A stretch of 19,566 nucleotides of DNA, from NCBI GenBank assembly GCA_034696485.1, contig JAQIWT010000472.1, positions 1 through 19,566 on the forward strand, written 5' to 3'. Both the position numbers and the translations under genes were made by a program. This stretch comes from Isohypsibius dastychi (lineage: Eukaryota > Tardigrada > Eutardigrada > Parachela > Isohypsibiidae). The notes under the pieces were generated by a model. It saw only the letters and a program-made list of their open reading frames with translations. It was not told the DNA's origin and searched no databases. Shown here piece after piece: positions 10,455-19,063 of this stretch. Each line of letters opens with the position of its first letter. The stretch's first letter is position 1.

Positions 10455-10962
10455 TATTCCAGCGATAAAAACCACGTTCTGCAATGCAATGGAAATGCTT
10501 GCGACAAGCGAAACGGTCGATGTTTCCGTGTCCCAACAATCACGCCATTAACATTCTAAAATCGGATGACCGTTCTTTGGACTACGATAAACTGTATGTT
10601 GAGATTGCAATCAACCACCGAGATTCCGTCCTCTGAAATAAAAGTCAAAGAAGCGGTTCTCTAACTGCTCATTATAAACATAGGCGTATGCGTTTCTTAC
10701 TTACCCAATCTGGTCACCCTTGAAAAGCCCCTTGATAGATATTCATGTATCTAAACCCCTCCTGCTCCATTTCATCCGCCGATGCAAAACAGCAGCAAAC
10801 AGCTGATTTTCTTTTCGCATAATTTTCAGCTGATCTTTGTTTTGGTTCACTTCACCGTTCTCATCGTGGAATCGTGGATCGGCCACGTTTGATTCGGTGT
10901 TTGACACGGAATCCAGCATTTCAGAATAATATTTTGACGTACTGAATATTCGGGATTTTCAG
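10455..10962. promoter_or_regulatory. Shared divergent promoter region of CYP51 and LSS
   Basis: 508 bp separate the start codons of two consecutive sterol-pathway enzymes on opposite strands. I see no clear TATA box for either gene. Three matches to the degenerate SREBP binding site YCAYNYCAY occur on the plus strand (10540-10548, 10767-10775, 10847-10855), and two CAGCTGAT E-box-like sites lie near 10800 and 10828. Just before the LSS ATG is an ATTTTCAG that resembles a splice acceptor, so LSS may have a non-coding first exon in this region. Co-regulation is an inference from the layout. Confidence 0.5.
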
Positions 10963-13900
10963 ATGGCTTTGCACGGGGACTTTGTTTATAAGAACGACAT
11001 GAAAAGGAACCGTGGTGGACCGTATAAAACTCGTCCAGCAACTGATCTCTCCCGTTGGTTCCTGACCAATGTTAACGGGCGGCAAACATGGAAATATTAC
11101 GAAATAACGGAAGATCTACCCAGAGAGCAAAACTTCTTGGAGAAACATTCAATTGGACTGCTTGAGGTTTGAGAATTTGGTCGTGTTCATTTTTTTCGAC
11201 GTTTTTCCATAATTTTGATGGAATGGTTGGAGATCTGTTTAAACTGGTTATATTTCCTTAGGATGAGGTGCCAGAATCCGAAGAAAGATCGGCGAAAGCT
11301 GCTGCTCTGAAAGCCATGGAATTTTATGCCAAGTTGCAAGCGGAAGATGGACATTGGGCAGGAGATTATGGAGGACCGTTATTCTTGCTTCCGGGTCTGG
11401 TTATCGTTTGCTACATAACCGGTACATCATTTTCGGATGCGCAGAAAAAGGAAATGATCCGATATCTGAGATCTGTTCAGTGTCCAGATGGAGGTTGGGG
11501 GTGAGCTTGCATTCCAATTTACTAGAATTTGTTTTCTGAAATAAAAATTCCAGAATTCAAACTTTGCCAAATAAAGAGTTTATCTTAATCGGAATAATCA
11601 TATTTTGCGTGATTCTGATTAGCATGTGAAATTTGTTACTGTTGCAGACTTCATGTTGAAGGTCCACCTACTGTTTTTGGATGCGCGTTAAATTATTGCG
11701 TTCTGCGAATTCTCGGAGTTCCGGCAGAAGACGATGATCTCGCAAAAGCCCGAACTTTGCTTCATAAATTAGGTAAGCGTCGCATTTTTTAGGAATCAAT
11801 CATTTTTTTAGTCAGAATGACGAATTAGACCAGATTGTCCCATTGTTCCAGGTGGAGCTGCTGCGATTCCATCTTGGGGCAAATTTTGGCTAGCCATCCT
11901 CAACGTTTACAGCTGGGACGGAATGCACTCGTTATTTCCGGAAATGTGGTTGTTTCCAGAATGGATACCCATTCATCCATCAAAACTGTGGTGTCACTGT
12001 CGGCAGGTCTACTTGCCAATGGCTTTTTGTTATGGACACCGCATCCAGGCCGATCAAACCGATCTTATACTTCAGCTCCGGAGTGAGATTTTTGTTGAAA
12101 AGTACGAGGAAATCGACTGGGCGAATCAACGAGAAAACGTTTCTTCGGCAGATTTGTACACCCCTCATAGCTGGCTTTTGAAACTTGGTTACAGTAAGTT
12201 TCGATCAATTATTTAATTCACACGTATTTTTGAAAGCTTTACCTGCAGAATTTCTGGATTTTTATGAGCGTTACCATATTTCGGCTTTTCGAGCGACGGC
12301 GCTGGAAAAATGTTATGAGCATATCTGCGCAGATGACGAGTTTACGAAATGCATCAGTATCGGACCGGTATAATTTGAGTGAACCATCCGGAAATGACTT
12401 GAGCTGAAGTTTTGATTTTTGTAGATTTCAAAGGTCATTAACATGTTGGTGAGATGGCATGTAGATGGAGCTGACAGCCCAATGTTCCTTCAACATCAGA
12501 CCCGTATTGCCGATTATTTATGGCTGGGACTTGATGGAATGAAAATGAGCGGAACCAATGGCTCGCAACTTTGGGACACCGCTTTTGCTGTACAGGCTTT
12601 CATCGAGGTTCGCCGGGAATTAGTATTCGTGTTTTCGATTTCTTAATCTGGATGGTTGTAAAAACAGGCTGGTGCGGAAAGTCATATTACCTTGCTGGAT
12701 TCCTTAAGCCAGGCTCATGGTTTTCTGAGGTCATCCCAAGTAGTCGACAACCCACCTGATTACCAAAAATATTACAGGCAGATGAACAAGGTCAATCGCA
12801 TTTTCTTTCGATTTTTTAGAAATATTTGTGAAAATTTGAATTATTGTTTGATTTGAAAAGCTGTTTTCTTATTTCAGGGTGGATGGCCGTTTTCGACGCT
12901 GGATTGTGGCTGGATAGTCGCCGATTGCACAGCGGAAGGCCTGAAAAGCGTTCTTTATCTTCAAGACATCCCCAAATTGGAAAACCTTATTACTAAAATA
13001 TCCCCTCGACGAATTTTCGAAGCTGTAGATGTTGTAAGTAGAGATGAAACAAACCTGGATTATGAAGTTGATAGGTCCAAAGTAACGCCGATTTGTTTGG
13101 GATTTTACATAAACCATTTTGAATGGTCATATTTAATTTTTGGACTACTTTCTGGATATTGATGTTTTGCTGTTTCAGTTGCTATCTATGAAAAATGACG
13201 ACGGAGGATTCGCAACTTACGAAACAAAACGTGGTGGACGCTTACTGGAGTTATTGAATCCTTCGGAAGTTTTCGGGGATATCATGATCGATTACACTTA
13301 TGTTGAATGCACTTCCGCTGTCATGCAGTCTCTCAAGGCTTTCCACGATTTCTATCCAGAATATCGTTCACGCGAAATCAAGTAAATCTCACCATTTTTG
13401 CATGAATTGTTCTGTTAATTTCATGATTAATATGTCTGCGTTCCAGAACGGTTTTAAATGATGGACTCGATTACATTCGTCGTGTTCAGTTCCCGGATGG
13501 GTCGTGGGAAGGCTCATGGGGTGTCTGTTTCACTTACGGAACTTGGTTTGGATTAGAAGCGTTTGCCGCCATGGGATATTTTCACGGTGATATGAGGTAT
13601 ATCAGCAAGCGAATTTCTTGCTTTTTCTTAACAGAAATATTTCGTGTGCTTTGTTTTCAGCTCGATGGAGATTATAAAAGCATGTCAGTTTCTGGTAGAC
13701 CACCAAATGCCGGATGGAGGCTGGGGCGAGAATTTTGAATCTTGTGAACAACGGAAATATGTCCAGAGTGATAAATCTCAAGTGGTTAACACGTGTTGGG
13801 CTTTACTTGGATTAATCGCTGTCAGGTACAGATGCCCTTATTACTCAAATTTTGAGAAATATTGTATAGATTTTATCTTGACCGTTGTATGGTAATTTAT

Positions 13901-14163
13901 TTACTAAAATACCCAATTTCGACTTGATGTTTTTTTTTCAACAAAATCAAGATTTTAACTGGGTAATTTGCAGATATCCAAAGAGGAACGTTATCGATAA
14001 AGGAATCTCGCTCATCAAATCTCGCCAGCTCAGAAATGGAGACTGGCCGCAAGAAAATATCAGTGGCGTTTTTAATAAGTCCTGTGCTATCAGCTACACG
14101 TCTTATCGAAATGTGTTTCCCATCTGGACACTTGGAAGGTATTCTCAGATGTATCCGTCATGA
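10963..14163 (+). CDS. LSS: Lanosterol synthase (2,3-oxidosqualene cyclase)
   Basis: Cyclises 2,3-oxidosqualene to lanosterol at the ER membrane, the first ring-forming step of sterol synthesis. Coding exons are 10963-11166, 11262-11500, 11648-11772, 11852-12193, 12249-12367, 12425-12607, 12668-12790, 12878-13033, 13179-13381, 13447-13596, 13661-13825 and 13974-14163, giving 732 aa, the length of the human enzyme. The N-terminal RGGPYKT and the repeated QW-type motifs are visible ([45 protein letters not shown]). The catalytic acid motif is DCTAE with D461. Residues T387 (SGTNGSQ), C455 and V459 (DCGWIV) match the lanosterol-type triad, not the Y/H/I of cycloartenol synthase. The start follows the RGGPYKT alignment; no stop or frameshift is seen. 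The 12249 acceptor was chosen over 12237 because it keeps the human spacing. Confidence 0.97.
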
Positions 14164-14670
14164 TTGATTTTACGGCAAAAGTCAAAAGTCTATCAGTAAG
14201 TCAACGTGACATAATTAGTTTTAAAACATGATTTTAATATATCTTGTTAAATGTTTTTCAGGAAATATTATTTCCGATCTGCGTGGTGGAACTGCGGTCT
14301 GTTTGTTCACTAATTCTATTCGCCGGTGTCTCACGTTCTGCGACATTTTAATTAACCCTTACGAAGAATGTCTGGATTTTCAAAATGAGTTCGTTGTTTA
14401 ATAGCGTTTGGGTCATATTGCGTTTAATTTATTTATTGAACAATCCGATTTCCGAGAAACATTCTGCGAATAGAATGTTGTTGTTGTTATTGTCATGATT
14501 TGCTCACCGAGATTGCGACGCAATCTAAACGCATGTGGCCCCTTGAAGATTCAGCAGAATGTAGAATAACCGGTAGTTTATGAGCAGTAATTAATCGCGA
14601 CAATGTTCCAACGCAGCGGAAAACGCTGTTCCGCACTTGGTATTCGCAGGAGGAAAAATACCCTTCATTT
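14164..14670. other. Intergenic region downstream of LSS
   Basis: About 500 bp holding the LSS 3' UTR. No AATAAA is visible close to the stop, so a variant signal must be used. A short TTG-rich run (GTTGTTGTTATTG near 14477) is the only low-complexity element noted. No gene was recognised. Confidence 0.4.
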
Positions 14671-14681
14671 TAGAGCAGAAG

Positions 14682-14715
14682 TATTTAAAAGCCATCATGA
14701 ATCAGTGGTTTTCCA
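14682..14715 (+). promoter_or_regulatory. Possible core promoter of the 89-aa gene
   Basis: TATTTAAA at 14682-14689 is followed by two initiator-like sites, TCAGT at 14702 and CCAGTC at 14713. The second has the usual spacing (A about 33 nt from the T of the TATA box). This gives a 5' UTR of about 55 nt before the ATG at 14771. Confidence 0.45.
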
Positions 14716-14770
14716 GTCGAAATTTTCACGATTATGTGTGAACTTGAAACACTGAAATTTTTTAACGAAA

Positions 14771-15040
14771 ATGGAGCGGAAATATGAGCGCGTCGAACAA
14801 GTCTACACAGACTCTTCCGGAAAATCCGTCAAAGTTGTCGGTGAGGATTATGGAAAACAGGATCCGATGATGAATTTCCGGAATCATTCCCAACTCACGG
14901 AAAAGAAAAACCACCCGATTTTCGAATTTGCCAAAACCAACCGTCCGGGACGGATGCCGGCAATGAGTTTTCCGCAAGGATATCCACTGAGTGATTTCTA
15001 TTCCAGCGGTGTTGAAATGACTACGATGGGACGGCAATAA
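14771..15040 (+). CDS. Unrecognised small hydrophilic protein, 89 aa
   Basis: I do not recognise this protein. It is a single open exon starting MERKYERVEQ in a good start context (AACGAAAATGG) and preceded by a TATA-like element. It has no signal peptide, no membrane segment and no cysteine. The sequence is charged in its first two thirds and then rich in P, F, Y, S and M (FPQGYPLSDFYSSGVEM), which suggests an intrinsically disordered protein. It converges with the minus-strand peptide gene 200 bp downstream. The only support for its being real is the promoter, start context and codon-like composition. It could be a lineage-specific gene or a chance frame. Confidence 0.55.
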   Translation: MERKYERVEQVYTDSSGKSVKVVGEDYGKQDPMMNFRNHSQLTEKKNHPIFEFAKTNRPGRMPAMSFPQGYPLSDFYSSGVEMTTMGRQ

Positions 15041-15083
15041 TATTCATAGAACTTTCCCGATCTCAGTCAACCAGTTTTGTACA

Positions 15084-15089
15084 TTTATT
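15084..15089 (-). terminator. Possible polyadenylation signal (minus strand) for the WSMxCGDNC peptide gene
   Basis: AATAAA on the minus strand about 150 nt downstream of the peptide stop codon, close to the end of the convergent 89-aa gene. Confidence 0.35.
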
Positions 15090-15238
15090 TTTATCACATT
15101 TCAATTCGTAGTAAGCTCCAAAGGGAGATAAATTCCGAGATGTTATTTTTAATACAGTTGTTTTTTCGTGGTGCTCAATGAACAAATTGGTCCTCTGGTG
15201 TTGAAGAGAAAAAATTCCTTTCCGGTTGGTCTGGAGTT

Positions 15239-15502
15239 TTAGGACAACAAAGGTGGTTTATCAATCGACTTCACAAGTCTTCGATTTTCTTCATGACAAT
15301 TATCCCCACATCCCATTGACCAAGCCGGTGTTACAGCGGCTATTATAATGGAAGAGTCAGATGGTGATGTTGGCTGGATGGTGATTTCTTCGCAGTTATC
15401 TCCACATGCCATAGACCATGTTCCCTCGATTAGAATGTGATTATTGGTCAACAAAATGTAGGATAACAGAAAATATGCTGATAGCTTTAAAGAGATACTC
15501 AT
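15239..15502 (-). CDS. Small secreted peptide with duplicated WSMxCGDNC motif, 87 aa
   Basis: I do not recognise the family. The protein starts with a signal peptide (MSISLKLSAYFLLSYILLT) and is then short and mostly polar. It carries the motif WSMACGDNCEE and, about 30 residues later, WSMGCGDNCHEE. The linker is S/T/P-rich then hydrophobic. The DNA of the two motifs is also similar (near 15288-15324 and 15388-15420), indicating an internal duplication. The frame is open further upstream, but an inner ATG at 15502 is chosen because it opens the signal peptide and lies just downstream of a TATA box and initiator. Each unit has one CxxxC pair, which could form a small disulphide loop or bind a metal. 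It could be a precursor of secreted peptides; function is unknown. Confidence 0.65.
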   Translation of the reverse strand: MSISLKLSAYFLLSYILLTNNHILIEGTWSMACGDNCEEITIQPTSPSDSSIIIAAVTPAWSMGCGDNCHEENRRLVKSIDKPPLLS

Positions 15503-15521
15503 TTTGGCACAGCTGTTTAAC

Positions 15522-15550
15522 TGCTGGAGAACGGAAATCGGTTTAATATA
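15522..15550 (-). promoter_or_regulatory. Core promoter of the WSMxCGDNC peptide gene
   Basis: On the minus strand TATATTAAA (15550-15542) is followed by GCAGTT with its A at 15522, 28 nt from the first T. This places the start of transcription about 20 nt before the ATG at 15502 and downstream of the longer open-frame start at 15583. Confidence 0.5.
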
Positions 15551-15911
15551 AAAAAATACCGCGTGCGTTATGAAACCTGGCAAATATTCTGATTTAGGTA
15601 ATATTGAAGGACAAACATGTTTCTAATGCGGATTCAGGCGAAAAAATAAACACGTGCGGAAATGCTGAAAAATGACATTATAAAACGGCATTCTTCACGT
15701 TGTTTGAAATCATTACGAAAAACCGGTTTCCGTTCGAATGTATGTGTGTGGTGGTGAACTGACGAAGAAAGGAGCTCGTCGATAAAAGCTAATTTAAAAC
15801 TAAATGATGATTTATTTGCAATTAATATTTAAACCGTATTTGTTGTTCATATCAAAGTAAACAAAACTGTGGTTAACGAAAAGAATCTGTGCGATAGAAA
15901 ACGTCAAAAAC
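15551..15911. other. Intergenic region upstream of the secreted peptide gene
   Basis: About 360 bp, AT-rich, with no recognised gene or repeat. The distal end contains the T-run that terminates tRNA-Gly on the minus strand. Confidence 0.4.
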
Positions 15912-15982
15912 TGCGACACCCGGGAGTCGAACCCGGATCACCTGCTTGGAAGGCAGGCATACTACCGCTGTACTAGCGTCGC
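15912..15982 (-). tRNA. tRNA-Gly (anticodon TCC)
   Basis: On the minus strand a full cloverleaf forms. The acceptor stem is GCGACGC with GTGTCGC (one G-T wobble). The D-stem is GTAC/GTAT with loop AGCGGTA. The anticodon stem is CCTGC/GCAGG with loop CTTCCAA (anticodon TCC, reading GGA), and the T-arm is CCGGG/CCCGG with loop TTCGACT. The discriminator is A. The gene is 71 nt with no intron, the usual size for tRNA-Gly. A TTTTT run follows within a few bases as the polymerase III terminator. Confidence 0.95.
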
Positions 15983-16421
15983 TTCATATCTGTGATGACA
16001 TCCACACATCAATAGGCCGAAAATAATGATCTCACAATAACACATCTTCTAACAATCTTTTTGTTTTGTCGGATGAAATAATTCGATCTAAAATCCACAA
16101 TATGTCCTATACCAACTTTTCCACAAACTGATGTAAAAACGATACACCGTACAGCGAACTACAAACCGGTGGATCAATCCGTCTTCGGACGTTCGCACAT
16201 GTGACGTTTATTAATGCATCCGACAATTCACGCGAGTTTTTTAATCGAACGTCTTCATGCGCTCAGAGCACTCAGCATCCCATCCATAACGCATGACAAA
16301 GGTTCCTGTCAGCATTCCAAGCAAAGACCTGAAACCGAAAAATGCCGAACGGTCAAGCTAATACCGACCGGTTATCACAAAATTTACTGTTTTGTTCGAC
16401 CAAAAAAAACTCATTTCGGAG
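15983..16421. other. Intergenic region upstream of the glycine-rich gene
   Basis: About 440 bp between tRNA-Gly and the TATA box of the next gene. No credible coding frame. It presumably contains upstream control sequences of the glycine-rich gene; none can be named. Confidence 0.4.
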
Positions 16422-16456
16422 TATAAAATGGCCAACTATTTCATACCATGGTCAGT
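16422..16456 (+). promoter_or_regulatory. TATA box and TCAGT initiator of the glycine-rich gene
   Basis: TATAAAA at 16422-16428 and TCAGT at 16452-16456 (A at 16454, 32 nt from the first T) form a well-spaced core promoter. Transcription would begin about 6 nt after the upstream in-frame ATG at 16448, so that ATG would not be in the mRNA and the ATG at 16520 is the start. Confidence 0.65.
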
Positions 16457-16519
16457 ATCCCATATTCCACTTGCAATTCAATAGCTATATCGATCAAGCT
16501 GACCATTCCATCTTCGATC

Positions 16520-17110
16520 ATGGTGCTCAGAACTTGCTTGACTTTGTTCGGCTTCATTGCGGCTGTGCGGGCCTATGGAGGAGTATCAAGCGGACTAAGC
16601 AGTGGTTACAACCGTCCAAATATAGGACTTCAAGGAGGTGGCGGTTATTACGGTGGAAGTGGCATTGGACTTCAAGGTGGATATGGTGGAGGCGGCATTG
16701 GCTACGGTGGTGGTGGAATCGGATATGGTGGAGGGGGGATAGGATACCAACAAGGTGGATATGGAGGGGGAATCGGGCTCCAACAAGGTGGATACGGAGG
16801 GGGTTACGGCGGTGGCATCGGGCTTCAAGGTGGAGGTTATGGGTACGGTGGTGGTGGGCTCCAGGGCGGATTTCCTGGAGGTGGATATGGATATGGAGCA
16901 ACCCAGCCGCTGTTTGGAGGAGGGGGCTACGGATATGGAGGGGGTTTGAGCGGTGGATATGGAGGGGGTTTAAGCGGCGGCGGATATGGTGGGGGTTTGA
17001 GCGGCGGTGGATATGGTGGAGGATTATCTGGTGGTGGTTATGGAGTCGGACTGTCCAATGCATACCCTGCGACCTCCTTAAGCTCGTCGTTTTATGGGAA
17101 AAAGAAATAA
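16520..17110 (+). CDS. Secreted glycine-rich repeat protein (cuticle/silk-like), 196 aa
   Basis: Single-exon gene for a structural-type extracellular protein. A signal peptide (MVLRTCLTLFGFIAAVRA) is followed by a low-complexity body made of GGYGGG, GGGIGYGGG, GIGLQQGGYGGG and, near the C-terminus, four to five copies of GGGYGGGLSG. A short non-repetitive tail ends in FYGKKK. Glycine and tyrosine dominate; there is no cysteine after the signal peptide. Such GGYG proteins are common in cuticle, eggshell, byssus and silk, but this composition does not fix the role. The start at 16520 is chosen from the promoter position and the signal peptide, although the frame is open from 16448. Frames on the other strand are shadows of the repeat. 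Confidence 0.88.
   Translation: MVLRTCLTLFGFIAAVRAYGGVSSGLSSGYNRPNIGLQGGGGYYGGSGIGLQGGYGGGGIGYGGGGIGYGGGGIGYQQGGYGGGIGLQQGGYGGGYGGGIGLQGGGYGYGGGGLQGGFPGGGYGYGATQPLFGGGGYGYGGGLSGGYGGGLSGGGYGGGLSGGGYGGGLSGGGYGVGLSNAYPATSLSSSFYGKKK
16930..17055 (+). repeat. Tandem repeat coding for GGYGGGLSGG units
   Basis: Four to five imperfect units of about 30-36 nt around GGATATGGNGGNGGNTTNAGC. Third-position changes between copies (TTG, TTA; GGT, GGC, GGA) show that the units have drifted mainly at silent sites. The unit length is a multiple of three, so copy number can change without breaking the frame. Confidence 0.8.
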
Positions 17111-17485
17111 CCTCCTGAAACCAGTTTCTCTTTGTTTCAAAACAGAAGAAAGGTGTTTTAGTTTTGATTTAAATCCCCAAGGCTTCATAGCTGGAGGAAA
17201 TGTTTCATTTTATCACCTTTAATTTATTGACATTATTAGTCTGATGAATACAAGGAAATCTGCTGACCGGCATTTCCGTTTGTTCCTACTTTAGAGTGTT
17301 CAGAGACAGGGTGATTGTGAGTTGTGACTAACAAATCACATTGCACTGTACGCGATAAAATCAGCTCATTTAAATCAAGGGTTCAATCACCGAGTTTAAA
17401 TCTCGATTGGAAAGTTTGGCCACAACACAATACCTGCTCTCCTAAATTTGTGCACATTACGTTCATCCAGGATATCTTATGCGTT
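17111..17485. other. Intergenic region between the glycine-rich gene and the first C2-like gene
   Basis: About 375 bp with the 3' UTR of the glycine-rich gene and the promoter of the next gene. No canonical AATAAA or well-placed TATA box is visible and no other feature was recognised. Confidence 0.4.
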
Positions 17486-18723
17486 ATGGATTTCTTCCTG
17501 AAATTGATCATTCTGATAGCTTTTATTGCCGCTACGGTAAGCATAAACTCTAATTACCGCGGAAGTATTTGACTTACACGAATTCACAGTTTTTACGGTA
17601 CCGTGGTATTGTTTTAGCAGGTTTGCGGTCAGACAACCAATGTCCGAGTCGAATTTGAGTTGAAGAAAATGTCGAACGCAAAAGGAGTTCTACAATCTGG
17701 CAGCAAGTGCAGCTTTTTTGGAAGCTCTTGTGATCACAAGATGACCGGTTACATCGACACGTAAGAATTACTTCCGGGGCGAATTAGCAGGTTTTTCCAA
17801 ATATCTGGTTTTTCACGGATTTTATACATCACCGCTCATTTGTTTCGAAACGGCATATCATATGAATCAATTGTAAATTGACCAAATTTCTATTGACGTT
17901 CGGATTGGCTACTATAAAATTTCGCGTTAAATTGTATATTTTCTTTTGTTCTTAAGTATAAACTGAGCTAATTTATCGTGTTTTCCCATAGTAAACTTCA
18001 CAACAAATTAAATTTTCCTGTTCAAATCGAAGCAGCATCCCTGATCTTGTGAACTTTTTTCTTTGGTTCCATTCAGCCGAATATATAATTGCATCTCAAC
18101 ATCGAAATATTCTTTACAATACTTTGTTGCGGTTTTCAGCTCAGTTCCGCTAAAAGGATGGCCAGGTTCTCGTCGTGTCGAAGACTGGCCGCTTTTATAC
18201 CAGAAGAAAGACAACAGTCCCGTGATTAATAAAGTGGTTTCCGAAGATGTTTGCGCTGGATCTTTCAGAGTAAGCAAACAATGAACGTTTGTATAACGCA
18301 GCCATTTCTCATCATTTTGTAAATTATTCATCTAGCAAGCAAAACTGAGAGTGCATGTCGTCGATTCCGGTAAACTGGTGGAAGATTTCGACTGCCTCGG
18401 TGGGACCCAGGTTGCTCCCAATGAAATGCAGGCAAATTGGTCAGCAGAACAAGAATGTGAAGCCAAATATAATCCATCGAACAATAAGTGAGTGGAGAGT
18501 TGACCAATCAGCTAAATTTTATTTACATACTTTAATGGATAAAAACAATATTTACAAAAAGAATTTTATATTTATTAATTTGTAATGCTTTATCGAAAAA
18601 TTAAAATTTGAATTGTGGAGGATTGACTGTAGCCGGAATTTTTCTTCCAGGTTGACCTTTCGCTCACGTGTGTATGCTCTGCCAGTCGCTTCATGTGGAA
18701 GACCTCGCCGGCCTTCCCAGTAA
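17486..18723 (+). CDS. Secreted cysteine-containing protein, possible C2/MNNL-like domain, copy 1
   Basis: Predicted exons 17486-17536, 17621-17760, 18140-18269, 18336-18487 and 18651-18723 give 181 aa. A signal peptide (MDFFLKLIILIAFIAA) is followed by a compact domain with VRVEFELKKMSNAKG, two cysteines (SKCSFFGSSCD), GYIDT, a WPG turn, INKVVSEDVC, and a strand-like LRVHVVDSGKLVEDFDC. The end is VYALPVASCGR. The pattern of FEL-x-x-x-x-N-x-x-G plus paired cysteines recalls the N-terminal C2/MNNL module of Notch ligands, but there is no DSL or EGF domain, so any relation is uncertain. The second-exon acceptor is a TAGCAG tandem site that can add one Gln. It is a tandem paralogue of the gene at 19064: exons 2 and 3 end in the same phases. 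Confidence 0.75.
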
Positions 18724-19003
18724 TCTGAAAGATTTTTTGACTCATCCGAGCTCTGTCCATCTGTTTATTCCGCGTAATGTGTTTTCGTCGAAAATCTCTT
18801 TTGTTTGGACAAATAGGGGAAAACTTTCGGTTTTCACCTTCATCTGCGACTGTGGGTGGGTAGAATTTAGACTCAGTCTAGAACAGGTTTTTGTACGGTG
18901 CCATTAGTCTTCTTCAGTTTTCGAGAATTGACGAGTTGATCTTGCGTGCATAACTTAATTGTTGTGAGTCAGCTCGCTGTCTGTCTGCGCCATATTTCAT
19001 AAA
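18724..19003. other. Intergenic region between the two tandem C2-like genes
   Basis: About 280 bp with the 3' UTR of copy 1 and the upstream region of copy 2. No canonical polyadenylation signal was seen near the stop; no gene recognised. Confidence 0.4.
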
Positions 19004-19039
19004 TATATAAAGCCAGAATTTGCGGCGTTTCGATTCAGT
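19004..19039 (+). promoter_or_regulatory. TATA box and TCAGT initiator of the second C2-like gene
   Basis: TATATAAA at 19004-19011 and TCAGT at 19035-19039 (A at 19037, 33 nt from the first T). The predicted 5' UTR is about 27 nt to the ATG at 19064. Confidence 0.65.
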
Positions 19040-19063
19040 GGTACGTGATTCTGTCCATTGAAG

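Noticed and set aside
10300-10551. Plus-strand frame of 83 codons over the first CYP51 exon
   Set aside because: It is the antisense shadow of the CYP51 N-terminal exon, and its codons show no recognisable domain.
12237-12248. Alternative LSS acceptor after TGAAAG at 12236
   Set aside because: It would keep the frame but insert four residues relative to human LSS. The acceptor CTGCAG ending at 12248 gives exact spacing ([11 protein letters not shown]).
8172-14163. Horizontal transfer of the sterol gene pair from a fungus or bacterium
   Set aside because: Both genes have many spliceosomal introns, and both proteins match animal LSS and CYP51 motifs and lengths closely. Nothing in the sequence points to a foreign source.
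16448-16519. Upstream in-frame ATG for the glycine-rich protein
   Set aside because: It lies before the predicted transcription start at 16454 and would bury the signal peptide behind 24 residues.
15912-17110. Link between tRNA-Gly(TCC) and the adjacent glycine-rich gene, which uses many GGA codons
   Set aside because: The juxtaposition is attractive, but a single nearby tRNA gene is no evidence of functional coupling; tRNA genes are dispersed.
16342-17118. Long W/R-rich open frame (258 codons) and H/R-rich minus-strand frames over the glycine-rich gene
   Set aside because: They are out-of-frame readings of the GGN/TAT repeat. Only the frame from 16520 has a signal peptide and a sensible composition.
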